In this document: piece by piece, positions 8,487 to 16,783 of the stretch
Layout: every line of letters starts with the position of its first letter
Position numbering within the stretch: the first letter of the stretch is position 1
DNA from: Caryophanales bacterium UBA4951
GTDB lineage: Bacteria; Bacillota_I; Bacilli_A; RFN20; CAG-826
DNA: 57,753 bases
NCBI GenBank assembly: GCA_002397465.1
Contig: DHAP01000032.1
Span: 1-57,753, forward strand
Reading direction: 5' to 3'
Made by a program: the position numbers and the translations under genes
The notes under the pieces: model-generated
What the model saw: only the letters and a program-made list of their open reading frames with translations
Told to the model about the DNA's origin: nothing
Database searches by the model: none

Positions 8487-9788
8487 CTATTTGGCGTTCA
8501 AGATGGTGGAAATAGCATCGTAAAGAGAAGACGAGGTGAATGTTTCCTGGGCTTCTTTGAACTTTTTCTCGGGATGCGGGTCTCCACATGTGAGGAGAAC
8601 GGTTTGGCATCCGGCGTTGATGCCAGTCTGGACGTCTTGCTTGGTGTCGCCGATCATCCAGGACTTCGAAAAGTCGATGTTATAACGTTTTTGGGCCTTG
8701 AGAAGCATCCCGATTTTCGGTTTGCGGCAGTCACAATCGATCTTTAATTCTTTCACTTCGCCCGGGAAGCCTTTGTCTGGGTGGTGGGGGCAGAAGAACA
8801 AGTCATTAAGATAGGCTCCCTCTTTTCCTAAGAGATCCTCCATCTTGTTATGGATGTTCTTGAGCTCTTCGAAAGTGGTTTCGCCCCTAGCGACGACTGG
8901 CTGGTTGGTGACGCATATCGCGATGTATGAAGACTCATTGATGAGCTTGATGGCTTTTGCGGCGTCGGGATTAAGGAAGAGCTTGTCGCTCGAGGTCACG
9001 AAATCGCCGAATTTGTTGATCGTGCCGTCTCTATCGAGGAAGATGCAACGTTGCTTGTTCCGGAGGTTCTTCATGCTGACGATGCCGTTTTTGCTATCTT
9101 CGTTGACGGAGAGATAACGTTCAGGCGTCCCGCAGTCCTTCACGTATTCGCTTGAACGGTAGGCATAAGCCTCGCCCTTCTTGACGTATAAGGATAAGAC
9201 ATCCTTCTCAAAGTCCATTTTGATAGGCGAAGGGACGCTTGATAAGACTTCTTTGCTGACGACATAGACCCCGGCGTTGACGAGGTTCTCGTAGTAGTAA
9301 TCCCTGACGTTGTGCTTGCTGTCGACGCCGGTAATTCTATCGTCGGAATCAGATAGAAGAAGATCGCTGTCGAAGGGGTGGCTGTTCGGGTGGGCGAACG
9401 CGCTGATCATGGCCTTCTTTTCCTTATGGAAGGCGACGAATCTCGTGAAGTCGATGTCGAGCATCAAGTCGCCGAACAAAAGGATGAAATCCTCATTGAA
9501 ACGTTTCTTGAACAAAGATAAAGCCCCGGCGGTGCCTAAAGGCTCCTCTTCCTTTATATAGGAGATACGGACGCCAAACTTCGTCCCATCACCAAAATAA
9601 TTTTCGATTGGCCCTCCGTTCTTGGAGATGACGATCACGATGTCTTTGACGTCTGAGGCTTTCAAAGAATCGATCTGATGTTCAAGAATCGGCTTGCCGT
9701 TGATCAAAACCATCGGCTTCGGCAAAGAGTCGCCGGTGATGGATTTAAGTCTTGTTCCGGCTCCGCCGGCTTGGATGAGGGCAATCAT
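8487..9788 (-). CDS. Fused heptose 1-phosphate guanylyltransferase / heptose 1,7-bisphosphate phosphatase
   Basis: A 433-residue fusion. Residues 1-235 are a sugar-nucleotide transferase (HddC-like) starting LIQAGGAGTRLKSITGD with the PKPM lysine motif. Residues about 247-433 are a HAD phosphatase of the GmhB/HisB type: CIFLDRDGTIN near residue 248, a zinc loop with CPHHP and DCDCRKP, and GDTKQDVQTG at the acidic motif. The predicted steps are dephosphorylation of D-glycero-alpha-D-manno-heptose 1,7-bisphosphate and GDP transfer to the 1-phosphate. Its start lies 2 bases after the stop of the kinase gene, with GGAG inside that gene. Fusions of these two activities are known elsewhere. The nucleotide (GDP rather than ADP) is inferred from the HddA partner. 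Confidence 0.88.
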   Translation of the reverse strand: MIALIQAGGAGTRLKSITGDSLPKPMVLINGKPILEHQIDSLKASDVKDIVIVISKNGGPIENYFGDGTKFGVRISYIKEEEPLGTAGALSLFKKRFNEDFILLFGDLMLDIDFTRFVAFHKEKKAMISAFAHPNSHPFDSDLLLSDSDDRITGVDSKHNVRDYYYENLVNAGVYVVSKEVLSSVPSPIKMDFEKDVLSLYVKKGEAYAYRSSEYVKDCGTPERYLSVNEDSKNGIVSMKNLRNKQRCIFLDRDGTINKFGDFVTSSDKLFLNPDAAKAIKLINESSYIAICVTNQPVVARGETTFEELKNIHNKMEDLLGKEGAYLNDLFFCPHHPDKGFPGEVKELKIDCDCRKPKIGMLLKAQKRYNIDFSKSWMIGDTKQDVQTGINAGCQTVLLTCGDPHPEKKFKEAQETFTSSSLYDAISTILNAK

Positions 9789-9790
9789 GC

Positions 9791-10771
9791 TTACTCCATG
9801 AAGATGATGGAGCAGCCAGCCTGATCCAACTCGAATTTCATCTCGGTCAAATAGGATAGAGACTTCCTGACGGCCTCGCGTTTTGCCTCGGTTGGGACAT
9901 AGAAAAGAAGGAATCCGCCGCCTCCGGCTCCGAGGAGTTTTCCTCCGGTCGCGCCGGCCTTTATGCCATTTTCATATGACTTGTCTATGATGGGGTTCGA
10001 TATTCCCTGAGCCAAGGATTTCTTGATCTGCCAACTCGTGTCGAGGATCTCTCCTAAGGCGTCCACGTTGTTGTTCTCTAGTTCGCCTTTGAGGACTCTC
10101 GTCATCTCGCAAAGCTTCTTGGTGCTTTCGATCTTGTCGGTATCGGAGGCGAGGTTCTTGGTCTCTTTGGCCAAGATGTTGTTCGCGTCCCTGACGTCGC
10201 CCGTATAGAACATCATGAGGTTATCCTGAAGCTTCTGATAGGACTCGTGTTTCATGATGATCGGCTCAACCTTCACGAAGCCATCCGGGCAGAACTCGTA
10301 GTAACGGAGCCCTCCGAAAGCCGCGGCGAATTGGTCTTGTTTGCCGATTGGGTTGCCTAGTTGGTTGATCTCGACGTCGCAGGCCTCTTTGGCCACTTTG
10401 TACGTGGAGACGGATTTCTCGGTCCAGGTGTAGAGAAGCTTCAACAAAGCGACGGTAAAAGAAGAGGAACTGCCTAAGCCCGTCCCAGAAGGGATGTCGG
10501 CCATCGAGGTGATCTCAATGCCTTTGATGTTGAAGTCCTTGAGGACCTGCTTGAAGATCCTGTGCTCGATTTTATTGGGATCGGTCACGATCTCGGTCTT
10601 GGAGTATTTGAGGGTTATCGAATCCTTGCTGAACGATTTGTTGATGGCGAGATAGCAATATTTCCTGATGCTGGTCGAAAGGACGCAGCCGCCATACTTT
10701 TCATAGAAGGAAGGAATATCGCTTCCGCCTCCGCAGAAGCTGACCCTGAATGGTGCTCGAGAGATGATCAT
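9791..10771 (-). CDS. hddA: D-glycero-alpha-D-manno-heptose 7-phosphate kinase (GHMP family)
   Basis: A 326-residue GHMP kinase. It has the N-terminal FRVSFCGGGSD, the ATP loop SGTGLGSSSSF near residue 96 and the C-terminal ATGGKLLGAGGGGF. This pattern is typical of HddA and its close relatives (fucokinase/GDP-fucose pyrophosphorylase C-domains), distinct from mevalonate kinases. It should phosphorylate heptose 7-phosphate at C1. It is the first gene of the heptose operon, with AAGGAGAA about 10 bases upstream of the ATG. The FGGY kinase is divergent, 105 bases away. Confidence 0.88.
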   Translation of the reverse strand: MIISRAPFRVSFCGGGSDIPSFYEKYGGCVLSTSIRKYCYLAINKSFSKDSITLKYSKTEIVTDPNKIEHRIFKQVLKDFNIKGIEITSMADIPSGTGLGSSSSFTVALLKLLYTWTEKSVSTYKVAKEACDVEINQLGNPIGKQDQFAAAFGGLRYYEFCPDGFVKVEPIIMKHESYQKLQDNLMMFYTGDVRDANNILAKETKNLASDTDKIESTKKLCEMTRVLKGELENNNVDALGEILDTSWQIKKSLAQGISNPIIDKSYENGIKAGATGGKLLGAGGGGFLLFYVPTEAKREAVRKSLSYLTEMKFELDQAGCSIIFME

Positions 10772-10876
10772 GGCTAATGTGTTCTCCTTGTCTTATCTAT
10801 ATAAAGGCGATTTCTTCGCGCCTAATTCTAGCACTTGGGTTTATTCTTTCGTGATAAAATCAAAAAGAGGGATTTT

Positions 10877-12460
10877 ATGGATAGCAAAGAAAGATATATT
10901 TTGGCGATTGATTTTGGCACACAAAGCGTTCGTGTGGCCATCTACGATCAGAATGGCGATGACGTGGCCATGGAGAAAGAAAAGTATTCCCCGGCCTACT
11001 ATTCGACGCTTCCTAATTACGCTGAGCAGGATCCTCATTATTACTATGAATGCCTTTGCCTTTGCTCAAACCGCTTAGTCAAAAAGAACCCTGCGCTCAT
11101 CAAGAAGGTTGAGGGTATCACCCTCACCTGTTTCAGGGATTCGGCTGTCCTTCTCGACAAAGATAGGAATGTCATCCGTCCGATGATCATCTGGCTCGAC
11201 CAGAGAAACGCCGAATGCAAGAAGCCCCTTCCTTTGTTGGACAGGACCATCTTCCGTCTCATCGGCAAGAGCGACACGATCAACTTCAACCGCAAGAGAG
11301 CCATCTCGAACTGGCTGATTGAGAATGAGCCGGAGAACTGGGCCAAACTCGACAAATACGTCAATGTCTCAACCTATTTCATCTATCTATTGACCGGGGA
11401 GCTCAAAGACAGTTCCTCCAATCAAAGCGGCCATTACCCAATCGATTTCAAGAATAAGCGGTGGTACCCGCATCCTGAAAAGAATCTCACGGGCCAGATT
11501 TTCTCTTTGGACGCCACAAAACTTTGTGAGATCGTCCCCGAAGGCTCTTTGATCGGGGCCATTACCGAGAAGTCCAGCAAGGAGACGGGATTACCAGTCG
11601 GGCTTAAGATGTACGCCTGCGGGTCCGATAAATCATGTGAGACCTTGGGCTTAGGCATCAACACCGACAAGGTGGCGGCGATCAGCTATGGGACTGCCTC
11701 GAGCGTTGAGACAACCAGAAAGAAATACACCGAGTCGGAGCCGTTCTTGCCGGGTTACCCATCATGCATTCCCGGCTATTACAACATGGACATCCAGATC
11801 TATCGCGGTTATTGGATGATCAACTGGTTCCTTAAGGAATTCGGCGGCAAGAAGAGCGACGAATCTCTCATATCCGATGTTTCTCCGATGGAATTTAACA
11901 GCAAGCTCAAAGAAGTTCCGCCGGGATGCGATGGCTTGGTCCTTCAGCCTTATTGGGGCCCAGGGCTTTCAAGGCCGTTGGCCAAAGGCGCGATCATCGG
12001 TTTCTCCGACTCTATCACCCAGGAGCATTTCTATCGGGCCATCATCGAGGGCATTGCTTATGCCTTAAGAGAAGGACTGGAGCACTTCGAAAAGAAGATA
12101 CACCATAAGATTCCGGAGCTAAGGATCAGCGGCGGCGGCTCCCAAAGCGACGAGATCTGCCAAATCACTGCGGATGTCTTCGGACGTCCGGTCTATCGGG
12201 TCCAAACCTATGAGACATCATCCTTAGGCGCGGCCATCGCCGGCTTCTTGGCCATCGGGGTCTACAAGAACTCCGACGAAGCCATCGCCAAGATGGTCAG
12301 AACCACCACGAAGTTCGTCCCGAACCTCGAGGTGACGAAGAAGTACGATTATCTCTTCGAGAATGCCTATATGAAGATGTATCCGTCCTTAAAAGGCATC
12401 TATAAAGACATCAAACGCTTCAACCACAAGGAAGAAGACGAAAAGAGACATAAGAAGTAA
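10877..12460 (+). CDS. FGGY-family carbohydrate kinase
   Basis: A 527-residue actin-fold sugar kinase: phosphate-1 loop ILAIDFGTQSVRVAIYD at residues 8-24, WLDQRN in the substrate region, YGTASSVE near residue 275, and the adenosine loop RISGGGSQSDEICQI near 415. I chose the ATG at 10877 because AGAGGG lies 5 bases upstream; an in-frame TTG at 10835 has no ribosome site. FGGY kinases act on glycerol, xylulose, ribulose, gluconate, erythritol or sedoheptulose, and the substrate is not readable here. The divergent heptose operon raises the idea of sedoheptulose phosphorylation feeding GmhA, but that is inference only. TAAAAT at 10855-10860 is a likely -10. A terminator follows the stop. Confidence 0.85.
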   Translation: MDSKERYILAIDFGTQSVRVAIYDQNGDDVAMEKEKYSPAYYSTLPNYAEQDPHYYYECLCLCSNRLVKKNPALIKKVEGITLTCFRDSAVLLDKDRNVIRPMIIWLDQRNAECKKPLPLLDRTIFRLIGKSDTINFNRKRAISNWLIENEPENWAKLDKYVNVSTYFIYLLTGELKDSSSNQSGHYPIDFKNKRWYPHPEKNLTGQIFSLDATKLCEIVPEGSLIGAITEKSSKETGLPVGLKMYACGSDKSCETLGLGINTDKVAAISYGTASSVETTRKKYTESEPFLPGYPSCIPGYYNMDIQIYRGYWMINWFLKEFGGKKSDESLISDVSPMEFNSKLKEVPPGCDGLVLQPYWGPGLSRPLAKGAIIGFSDSITQEHFYRAIIEGIAYALREGLEHFEKKIHHKIPELRISGGGSQSDEICQITADVFGRPVYRVQTYETSSLGAAIAGFLAIGVYKNSDEAIAKMVRTTTKFVPNLEVTKKYDYLFENAYMKMYPSLKGIYKDIKRFNHKEEDEKRHKK

Positions 12461-12477
12461 AGGAAGACCACGCAATA

Positions 12478-12506
12478 AAAAAGTCCCGCAGGAACGGGGC
12501 TTTTTT
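12478..12506 (+). terminator. Bidirectional terminator
   Basis: AAGTCCCG (12481-12488) pairs with CGGGGCTT (12495-12502, one G-U) around a 6-base loop, with an A run before and a T run after, so it can end the FGGY transcript (+) and the small-peptide transcript (-). Confidence 0.88.
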
Positions 12507-12545
12507 AACTTTAGATTTCCAACAATATTTACAGGGGGAGGGTTT

Positions 12546-12647
12546 TTATAAAATGTTGCTGGCAATCGGCGTAAGACAAAAGGCGAGGAACGTAACTACG
12601 AATGTGACGATCACAAACACGTTAGTTAGAATTTTTGTCTTCAGCAT
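12546..12647 (-). CDS. Small hydrophobic peptide, 33 residues
   Basis: A short frame with full expression signals. The ATG at 12647 is preceded 8 bases upstream by a perfect AAGGAGG (12656-12662), itself downstream of a promoter with -35 TTGACG and -10 TAAATT. The product begins Met-Leu-Lys-Thr-Lys and then runs about 25 mostly hydrophobic residues (Ile, Val, Phe, Leu, one Cys), ending Ala-Ser-Asn-Ile-Leu: one transmembrane helix with a basic cytosolic end. No other gene shares the transcript, which would end at the bidirectional terminator about 190 bases after its start. I do not recognise the family. Size and layout resemble type I toxin peptides or small membrane regulators. Confidence 0.7.
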   Translation of the reverse strand: MLKTKILTNVFVIVTFVVTFLAFCLTPIASNIL

Positions 12648-12670
12648 CGTTTTTTCCTCCTTACGCAATC

Positions 12671-12699
12671 AATTTAATGAAGAAAACGAATAACGTCAA
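12671..12699 (-). promoter_or_regulatory. Promoter of the 33-residue peptide gene
   Basis: On the minus strand TTGACG (12694-12699), a 17-base spacer and TAAATT (12671-12676), followed closely by the ribosome site. Confidence 0.65.
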
Positions 12700-12851
12700 A
12701 TCTTTATCGATTAAAAACTTTTTACAACTAATCTCCGATGGCGTGTGAGTTTCCCACAACAAAATTAAAAAGCAGTTGCTCGTTAATTCAAAAAGCAGTC
12801 ACTAGTATAAAAAAATAGTGATTACTTTTATATACGGAAAAAAGCCAAATA

Positions 12852-12865
12852 CTGAAATCGCTTTC
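12852..12865. promoter_or_regulatory. cre-like site TGAAATCGCTTTCA
   Basis: A near-perfect palindrome fitting the catabolite response element pattern TGWAANCGNTTWCA. It lies about 150 bases upstream of the peptide promoter in the AT-rich spacer; which promoter it serves is unclear. Confidence 0.5.
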
Positions 12866-13226
12866 AGCGAGAAAGTAAGAACACATGGCGGTTTTTTGAA
12901 CTGGTGTCTTAATTTTCACGTTTTTCAATAGTGTTTGCTTTTTAAGAAACGTGTCGATGAACCACTAGAAAAAATAACATCACGTAAAAATGTGGATAAC
13001 TTTTCGTTCGCACTTTTTAAGAAGGAAATGTAAAGAATTGAAATCTTTACAATATTTTATCTAATGTGGCGGCGCCAAGTGTTTATCTATTTATTGATGA
13101 AACTGGTTCTCAATATTTCAACGATTGACATTTCTTAAGAATTACTATATTAAACACTATTATTTCGTGGAATTTCGTCTACTTTTGGCCTGTTAATTAA
13201 TGGTTTTAAATGAATCGCCGATTTTC
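12866..13226. other. AT-rich intergenic stretch without a recognisable gene
   Basis: No frame with a ribosome site was found. It contains one exact DnaA-box sequence, TGTGGATAA (12991-12999), isolated, and scattered A/T runs. Just before this stretch, at about 12798-12825, AGTCACTA and TAGTGATT form an imperfect stem. I see no RNA gene. Confidence 0.4.
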
Positions 13227-13820
13227 TTATTTTGAAAAAATGCGAAGGATATTTTCACTATGAATCGTTACGAACCGTTCCTTGCCGACCAAAATGCGTC
13301 TGGACATGGCTCCATTGCAGAAATCGATGAAGAAGTGGGCTAGTTCCATGGGATCGCCTGCGACGACGTCTCCATCCTTTTGGCCTTCCTTAATCAGCTT
13401 GGTAAGCGGGCCAAAAACATCATCGCCTATGATGGCGTTGTTGACCATCGACGTGCAGAAGTGGCGGTTGGCGGCTAAGTTGGCGAAATAAACGACGTTG
13501 TCGCTGGCCTGACAGATTTTCTCACAATACTCGGCGATGATCTTAAGCCCAGCGTATCCACCGGCTTTGATCATTTCTTCGCGTGGGATCAAATAATCCT
13601 TATATTGTTGTTTTTTGAGTTCCATCAAGGCGAGATAAACATCTTCTTTGTTCTTGAAGTAGTGATAAAAAAGACCATGCGAGCAATTGCTCGCGAGTGT
13701 TATGTCGTCGACGCTGACGTTATCGAACCCTTTTGTGGCGAATAGGCGGAGACTCTTGTCCAAAATCTTCGTCTTTCTTTGGTCCCTAATTGCGGCGTTT
13801 TGCTCCTCGTTTCGTGGCAT
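13227..13820 (-). CDS. TetR/AcrR-family transcriptional regulator
   Basis: A 197-residue regulator. The N-terminal 65 residues are a classic TetR helix-turn-helix: RLFATKGFDNVSVDDITLAS followed by HGLFYHYFKNKEDVYLAL. The remaining part is the helical ligand domain, which gives no clue to the effector. The ATG is preceded by AGGGGGTC. The gene stands alone and is divergent from the DUF368 gene, about 300 bases away. An inverted repeat at its promoter suggests autoregulation. Confidence 0.93.
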   Translation of the reverse strand: MPRNEEQNAAIRDQRKTKILDKSLRLFATKGFDNVSVDDITLASNCSHGLFYHYFKNKEDVYLALMELKKQQYKDYLIPREEMIKAGGYAGLKIIAEYCEKICQASDNVVYFANLAANRHFCTSMVNNAIIGDDVFGPLTKLIKEGQKDGDVVAGDPMELAHFFIDFCNGAMSRRILVGKERFVTIHSENILRIFSK

Positions 13821-13838
13821 ATTAAGACCCCCTATTAA

Positions 13839-13859
13839 TCAAGTTTAATTGCTTGACCA
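13839..13859 (-). promoter_or_regulatory. Candidate TetR operator over its own promoter
   Basis: TCAAG and CTTGA form an inverted repeat around an 8-base centre (13839-13856). It overlaps a plausible promoter on the minus strand: TTGGTC (13854-13859), a 17-base spacer and TAATAG. Confidence 0.45.
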
Positions 13860-14127
13860 AAAGTGTCAATAATAATGCTTAACATTTACCGGAAAACTTA
13901 TATCAGCACTAAACAAATTCAGTATTTGTCGGCAGTTTATGTTAACAATTTTAATCGGAAAATTCGCCATTAACATTTTGTTTGTGGGTTTATCGAAAAT
14001 TCGTTGGACGAAACGATGATTAGATTTCATGAAACAGGCCTCTTGATTTAAGATGCACAACATTTGGCCCACACAGAGAGGCTGTCTCCATATTCCTTTT
14101 ATGAACGATAAATAAGATAATGAACCC
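13860..14127. other. AT-rich divergent spacer
   Basis: Between the tetR promoter and the DUF368 start I see no gene. A GATAAT box at 14116-14121 lies six bases before the DUF368 ATG, so that transcript may start at or next to the ATG. Confidence 0.4.
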
Positions 14128-15099
14128 ATGAAAATTAAAACTTGGTTATTGGACATGCTCAAGGGGACGACGATAGGCTTCGCCATCCCGATTCCGGGCG
14201 TCAGCGGTGGGACGATGGCTGTGTTGACTGGCTTGTTTGACAAAATCAGCGACGCCGTCAGCAACATGAAGAAACATTTCGGCGAATCGATCAGGACTCT
14301 CATTCCGATCGGGCTTGGGGCTTTGCTCATGGCCATCATCGGATTCATCGGCATCAAGAAAGGCTTTGATTATGCGCCTTTTGCCTTATCCTCTTTGTTC
14401 GCTGGTTTGATAAGCGGGTCGACTCCGGTTATCACCAACGAACTCAAGAAAAGCACTTGGAGCCCGAAAGCCATCACCAGAACCGTTATCGGCTTTGTGG
14501 TTGCCGCAGGCGTGGGTATCGCGAGCGCGCTTATCTATTATTTCTATGACTTCTCCATTGGGAGCTACCTTCTATCGGGCGTCTGGTGGGTTTATCCAAT
14601 TATGTTTGTGGCTGGCTTCATCGGCGCTTTAGCGGCCGTCGTCCCTGGCATCTCCGGCTCGATGATCATGTACCTGATGGGCTTATACGTACCGCTCGTC
14701 AGCCTGTTCACGACCTTCTCCAACTACAAGAACTCCGCCTTATATGGCGTTATCTTCGGTGGGGGCGCCCTGCTTATCCTAGGATGCCTTGTCGGATTCA
14801 TCCTCACGAACGTCTGGATGAAAAAACTTCTGACAGTCAAGCACGACGAGACCTATCAAGTGATCCTTGGTTTCATCCTCGGTTCGTTAATCTCCATGTT
14901 TGTGAACCCTCAGATGATCAAGACGAACGCGGATACAGGCGCCAGATATTGGATTTACGAGACCACCCCGGTTTGGGAATGGATCGTTGGCGTCGCCCTC
15001 TTCATCATCTCGGCTTGCGTCCTCTTCTATCTCACCAAACGAAGCCAAAAGAAAAAAGAAGAGAAACTCGCGATCGAAAACGTGAGCAAAGAAGACTGA
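14128..15099 (+). CDS. DUF368 / PopT-family membrane protein (predicted undecaprenyl-phosphate transporter)
   Basis: A 323-residue protein with about 8-9 hydrophobic segments. The N-terminal IPIPGVSGGTMAVLTGL and the central VVPGISGSMIMYLMGLY are the two family hallmarks of DUF368. Members were recently shown to recycle the lipid carrier undecaprenyl phosphate across the cytoplasmic membrane, working in parallel with DedA proteins, so it likely supports cell-wall or glycan synthesis. The C-terminal 30 residues are charged and cytosolic. There is no Shine-Dalgarno site before the ATG. It ends in a convergent terminator shared with the ABC importer operon. Confidence 0.9.
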   Translation: MKIKTWLLDMLKGTTIGFAIPIPGVSGGTMAVLTGLFDKISDAVSNMKKHFGESIRTLIPIGLGALLMAIIGFIGIKKGFDYAPFALSSLFAGLISGSTPVITNELKKSTWSPKAITRTVIGFVVAAGVGIASALIYYFYDFSIGSYLLSGVWWVYPIMFVAGFIGALAAVVPGISGSMIMYLMGLYVPLVSLFTTFSNYKNSALYGVIFGGGALLILGCLVGFILTNVWMKKLLTVKHDETYQVILGFILGSLISMFVNPQMIKTNADTGARYWIYETTPVWEWIVGVALFIISACVLFYLTKRSQKKKEEKLAIENVSKED

Positions 15100-15100
15100 C

Positions 15101-15143
15101 ATACGAAAAGAGGACGCATCGCGCGCCCTCTTTTTTGTCGTAT
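15101..15143. terminator. Bidirectional terminator between convergent operons
   Basis: AAAAGAGG (15106-15113) pairs with CCTCTTTT (15127-15134), with an outer ATACGA/TCGTAT pair, and T runs on both strands. It ends the DUF368 gene and the importer operon. Confidence 0.8.
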
Positions 15144-15144
15144 C

Positions 15145-16782
15145 TTATTCGATGCTTCCTAAGGTTATGAGCTTCTGCGACTTCCTTGAGAAGAGCATGA
15201 TCTCCTTGCCTTCGAAACTCATGGCCACGTTCTGATCAAGTGAGAAGAGAAGTCCGCCGAAGATGACTCCGGTCAAGAGATACCCGTCGATGTTGACGCG
15301 GACGGTCGTCTCCATACCGGTCGGCATGGAGCTGTAGATCGTGCCTTTGATCTTGCCTTTTTCGGCGATTTTGAGGGCTTCTGGCCTGATGGCCAAAACG
15401 TAATCCTCATCTGTTGGGACGTATTCTTCCTGGACGACGTTTTCCTCGACTTTCGCGATGTGATAGTTGAAGGCGCTGTCCTTGTTGGCTTTCTCGACAT
15501 AGCCTTTCACGGATGATTTCTCATTCATCTCGGCTTGACGTTCTTCCTCTTCTTTCTTCTCACCCTCACGCCACTTCTTGAGGTCGATTTTCTTCTCAGG
15601 CTTGAAGGAGAACTTCTCCTTGCCTCCGAAGATGGATAACTCGACGCTGCCATCGTCTTTTTGTTTGCCGGTGGCTTCGATGAAGTTGATGGATGGGTTG
15701 CCAACGAAGTCGGCGACGAAGAGGTTCTTTGGCCTCTTGTAGACGTCGAGCGGGGCCTCGTATTGCTGGAGGACGCCATTGTTGATAAGGCAGATTCTCG
15801 TGGCTAAGGTCATGGCCTCGAGCTGGTCATGGGTGACGTAGACGAAGGTGGCGCCTAAGTCGGCGTGCAAACGCTGGAGCTCGGCTCTCATCTCGAGACG
15901 GAGTTTGGCGTCAAGGTTGCTTAGCGGCTCATCCATGAAGAGGACTTTCGGTCCCGGGGCCAGGGTTCTCGCGATGGCGACACGCTGCTGCTGTCCGCCT
16001 GATAACTCAGAGGGATAACGGTCCATGAACTCGCCTATCTTGACGATGCGGCTGCTCCTTCTTACTTTCCTGTCGAGTTCCTCTTTGCTGAGGCGGCGCA
16101 CCTTCTTAAGGGGCGTGCCATCCTTGAGGATCTCGCCATTCGAGCCGACGGTGAAGCCTTTGGACTCTTCTTTTGCCACCGCGTCTTTGCTCTTCTGCTC
16201 GAAGTCGGAGATGAAGTCCGCGACGGCGTTCTCAGGATTCGCGATGCCTTCTAGATGAAGGTTGAAGAGAGTCTGGGCCTCTCTCATCGTGAGATCGAAA
16301 AGGTCGATCAAATGGGCCAAGGCCCTTTCTTTGTTGATCTTGTCCTTCTCGAGGGTGTCATTGACGCACTTGATGGCTTCCTTATAGCGTTTCAGGGCTT
16401 TCTTGAGGTTTTCGGCCAGGATGTAGTCCTCATCATATAAGGACATTTCCTCTTTGACGTTCTTTAGTCCGAACGAGATGTTCTGATAGACCGTCATGTT
16501 GGGCCAGAGGGCGTAGTTCTGGAAGAGGAAGCCTACTCTTCTTTTGGCGGCGGGGATGTTGATTCCGGCGTCGCTGTCGAAGACGACTTGATCGCCGATC
16601 GTGATCTTGCCGCTGGTCGGGGTCTCAAGGCCCGCGATCATTCTGAGGGTCGTGGTCTTGCCGCATCCTGATGGGCCGAGCAAGGTGATGAAGGAATGGT
16701 CCTCCATCTCCAACGAAAGGTCATCGACGGCATAGAAACCTCCCCATTTTTTGCTGACGTGTTCGAGCGTGATTTTTGACAT
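15145..16782 (-). CDS. ABC importer ATPase (MalK/FbpC type) with large helical-domain insertion
   Basis: A 545-residue ATPase. Walker A GPSGCGKTT is at residues 36-44, the Q-loop Gln at 88, signature LSGGQ from 260, Walker B FMDEPL shortly after and the switch His in YVTHDQ. The C-terminal 190 residues hold a TOBE domain interrupted by a Lys/Glu-rich stretch. Between the Q-loop and signature there are about 172 residues, against about 65 in the second importer ATPase of this window, so roughly 100 extra, mostly helical and charged residues are inserted. I chose the ATG at 16782, with GGAGG 8 bases upstream; a GTG at 16803 would extend into the permease gene. It energises the permease encoded directly upstream. 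Confidence 0.9.
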   Translation of the reverse strand: MSKITLEHVSKKWGGFYAVDDLSLEMEDHSFITLLGPSGCGKTTTLRMIAGLETPTSGKITIGDQVVFDSDAGINIPAAKRRVGFLFQNYALWPNMTVYQNISFGLKNVKEEMSLYDEDYILAENLKKALKRYKEAIKCVNDTLEKDKINKERALAHLIDLFDLTMREAQTLFNLHLEGIANPENAVADFISDFEQKSKDAVAKEESKGFTVGSNGEILKDGTPLKKVRRLSKEELDRKVRRSSRIVKIGEFMDRYPSELSGGQQQRVAIARTLAPGPKVLFMDEPLSNLDAKLRLEMRAELQRLHADLGATFVYVTHDQLEAMTLATRICLINNGVLQQYEAPLDVYKRPKNLFVADFVGNPSINFIEATGKQKDDGSVELSIFGGKEKFSFKPEKKIDLKKWREGEKKEEEERQAEMNEKSSVKGYVEKANKDSAFNYHIAKVEENVVQEEYVPTDEDYVLAIRPEALKIAEKGKIKGTIYSSMPTGMETTVRVNIDGYLLTGVIFGGLLFSLDQNVAMSFEGKEIMLFSRKSQKLITLGSIE

Positions 16783-16783
16783 G

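Noticed and set aside
12991..12999. Exact DnaA box in an AT-rich spacer, possible replication origin
   Set aside because: Only one box was found, there is no cluster, and no dnaA, dnaN or other origin gene is present.
12989..13063. 24-codon frame starting Met-Trp-Ile-Thr in the AT-rich spacer
   Set aside because: No ribosome site and no sign of conservation or structure.
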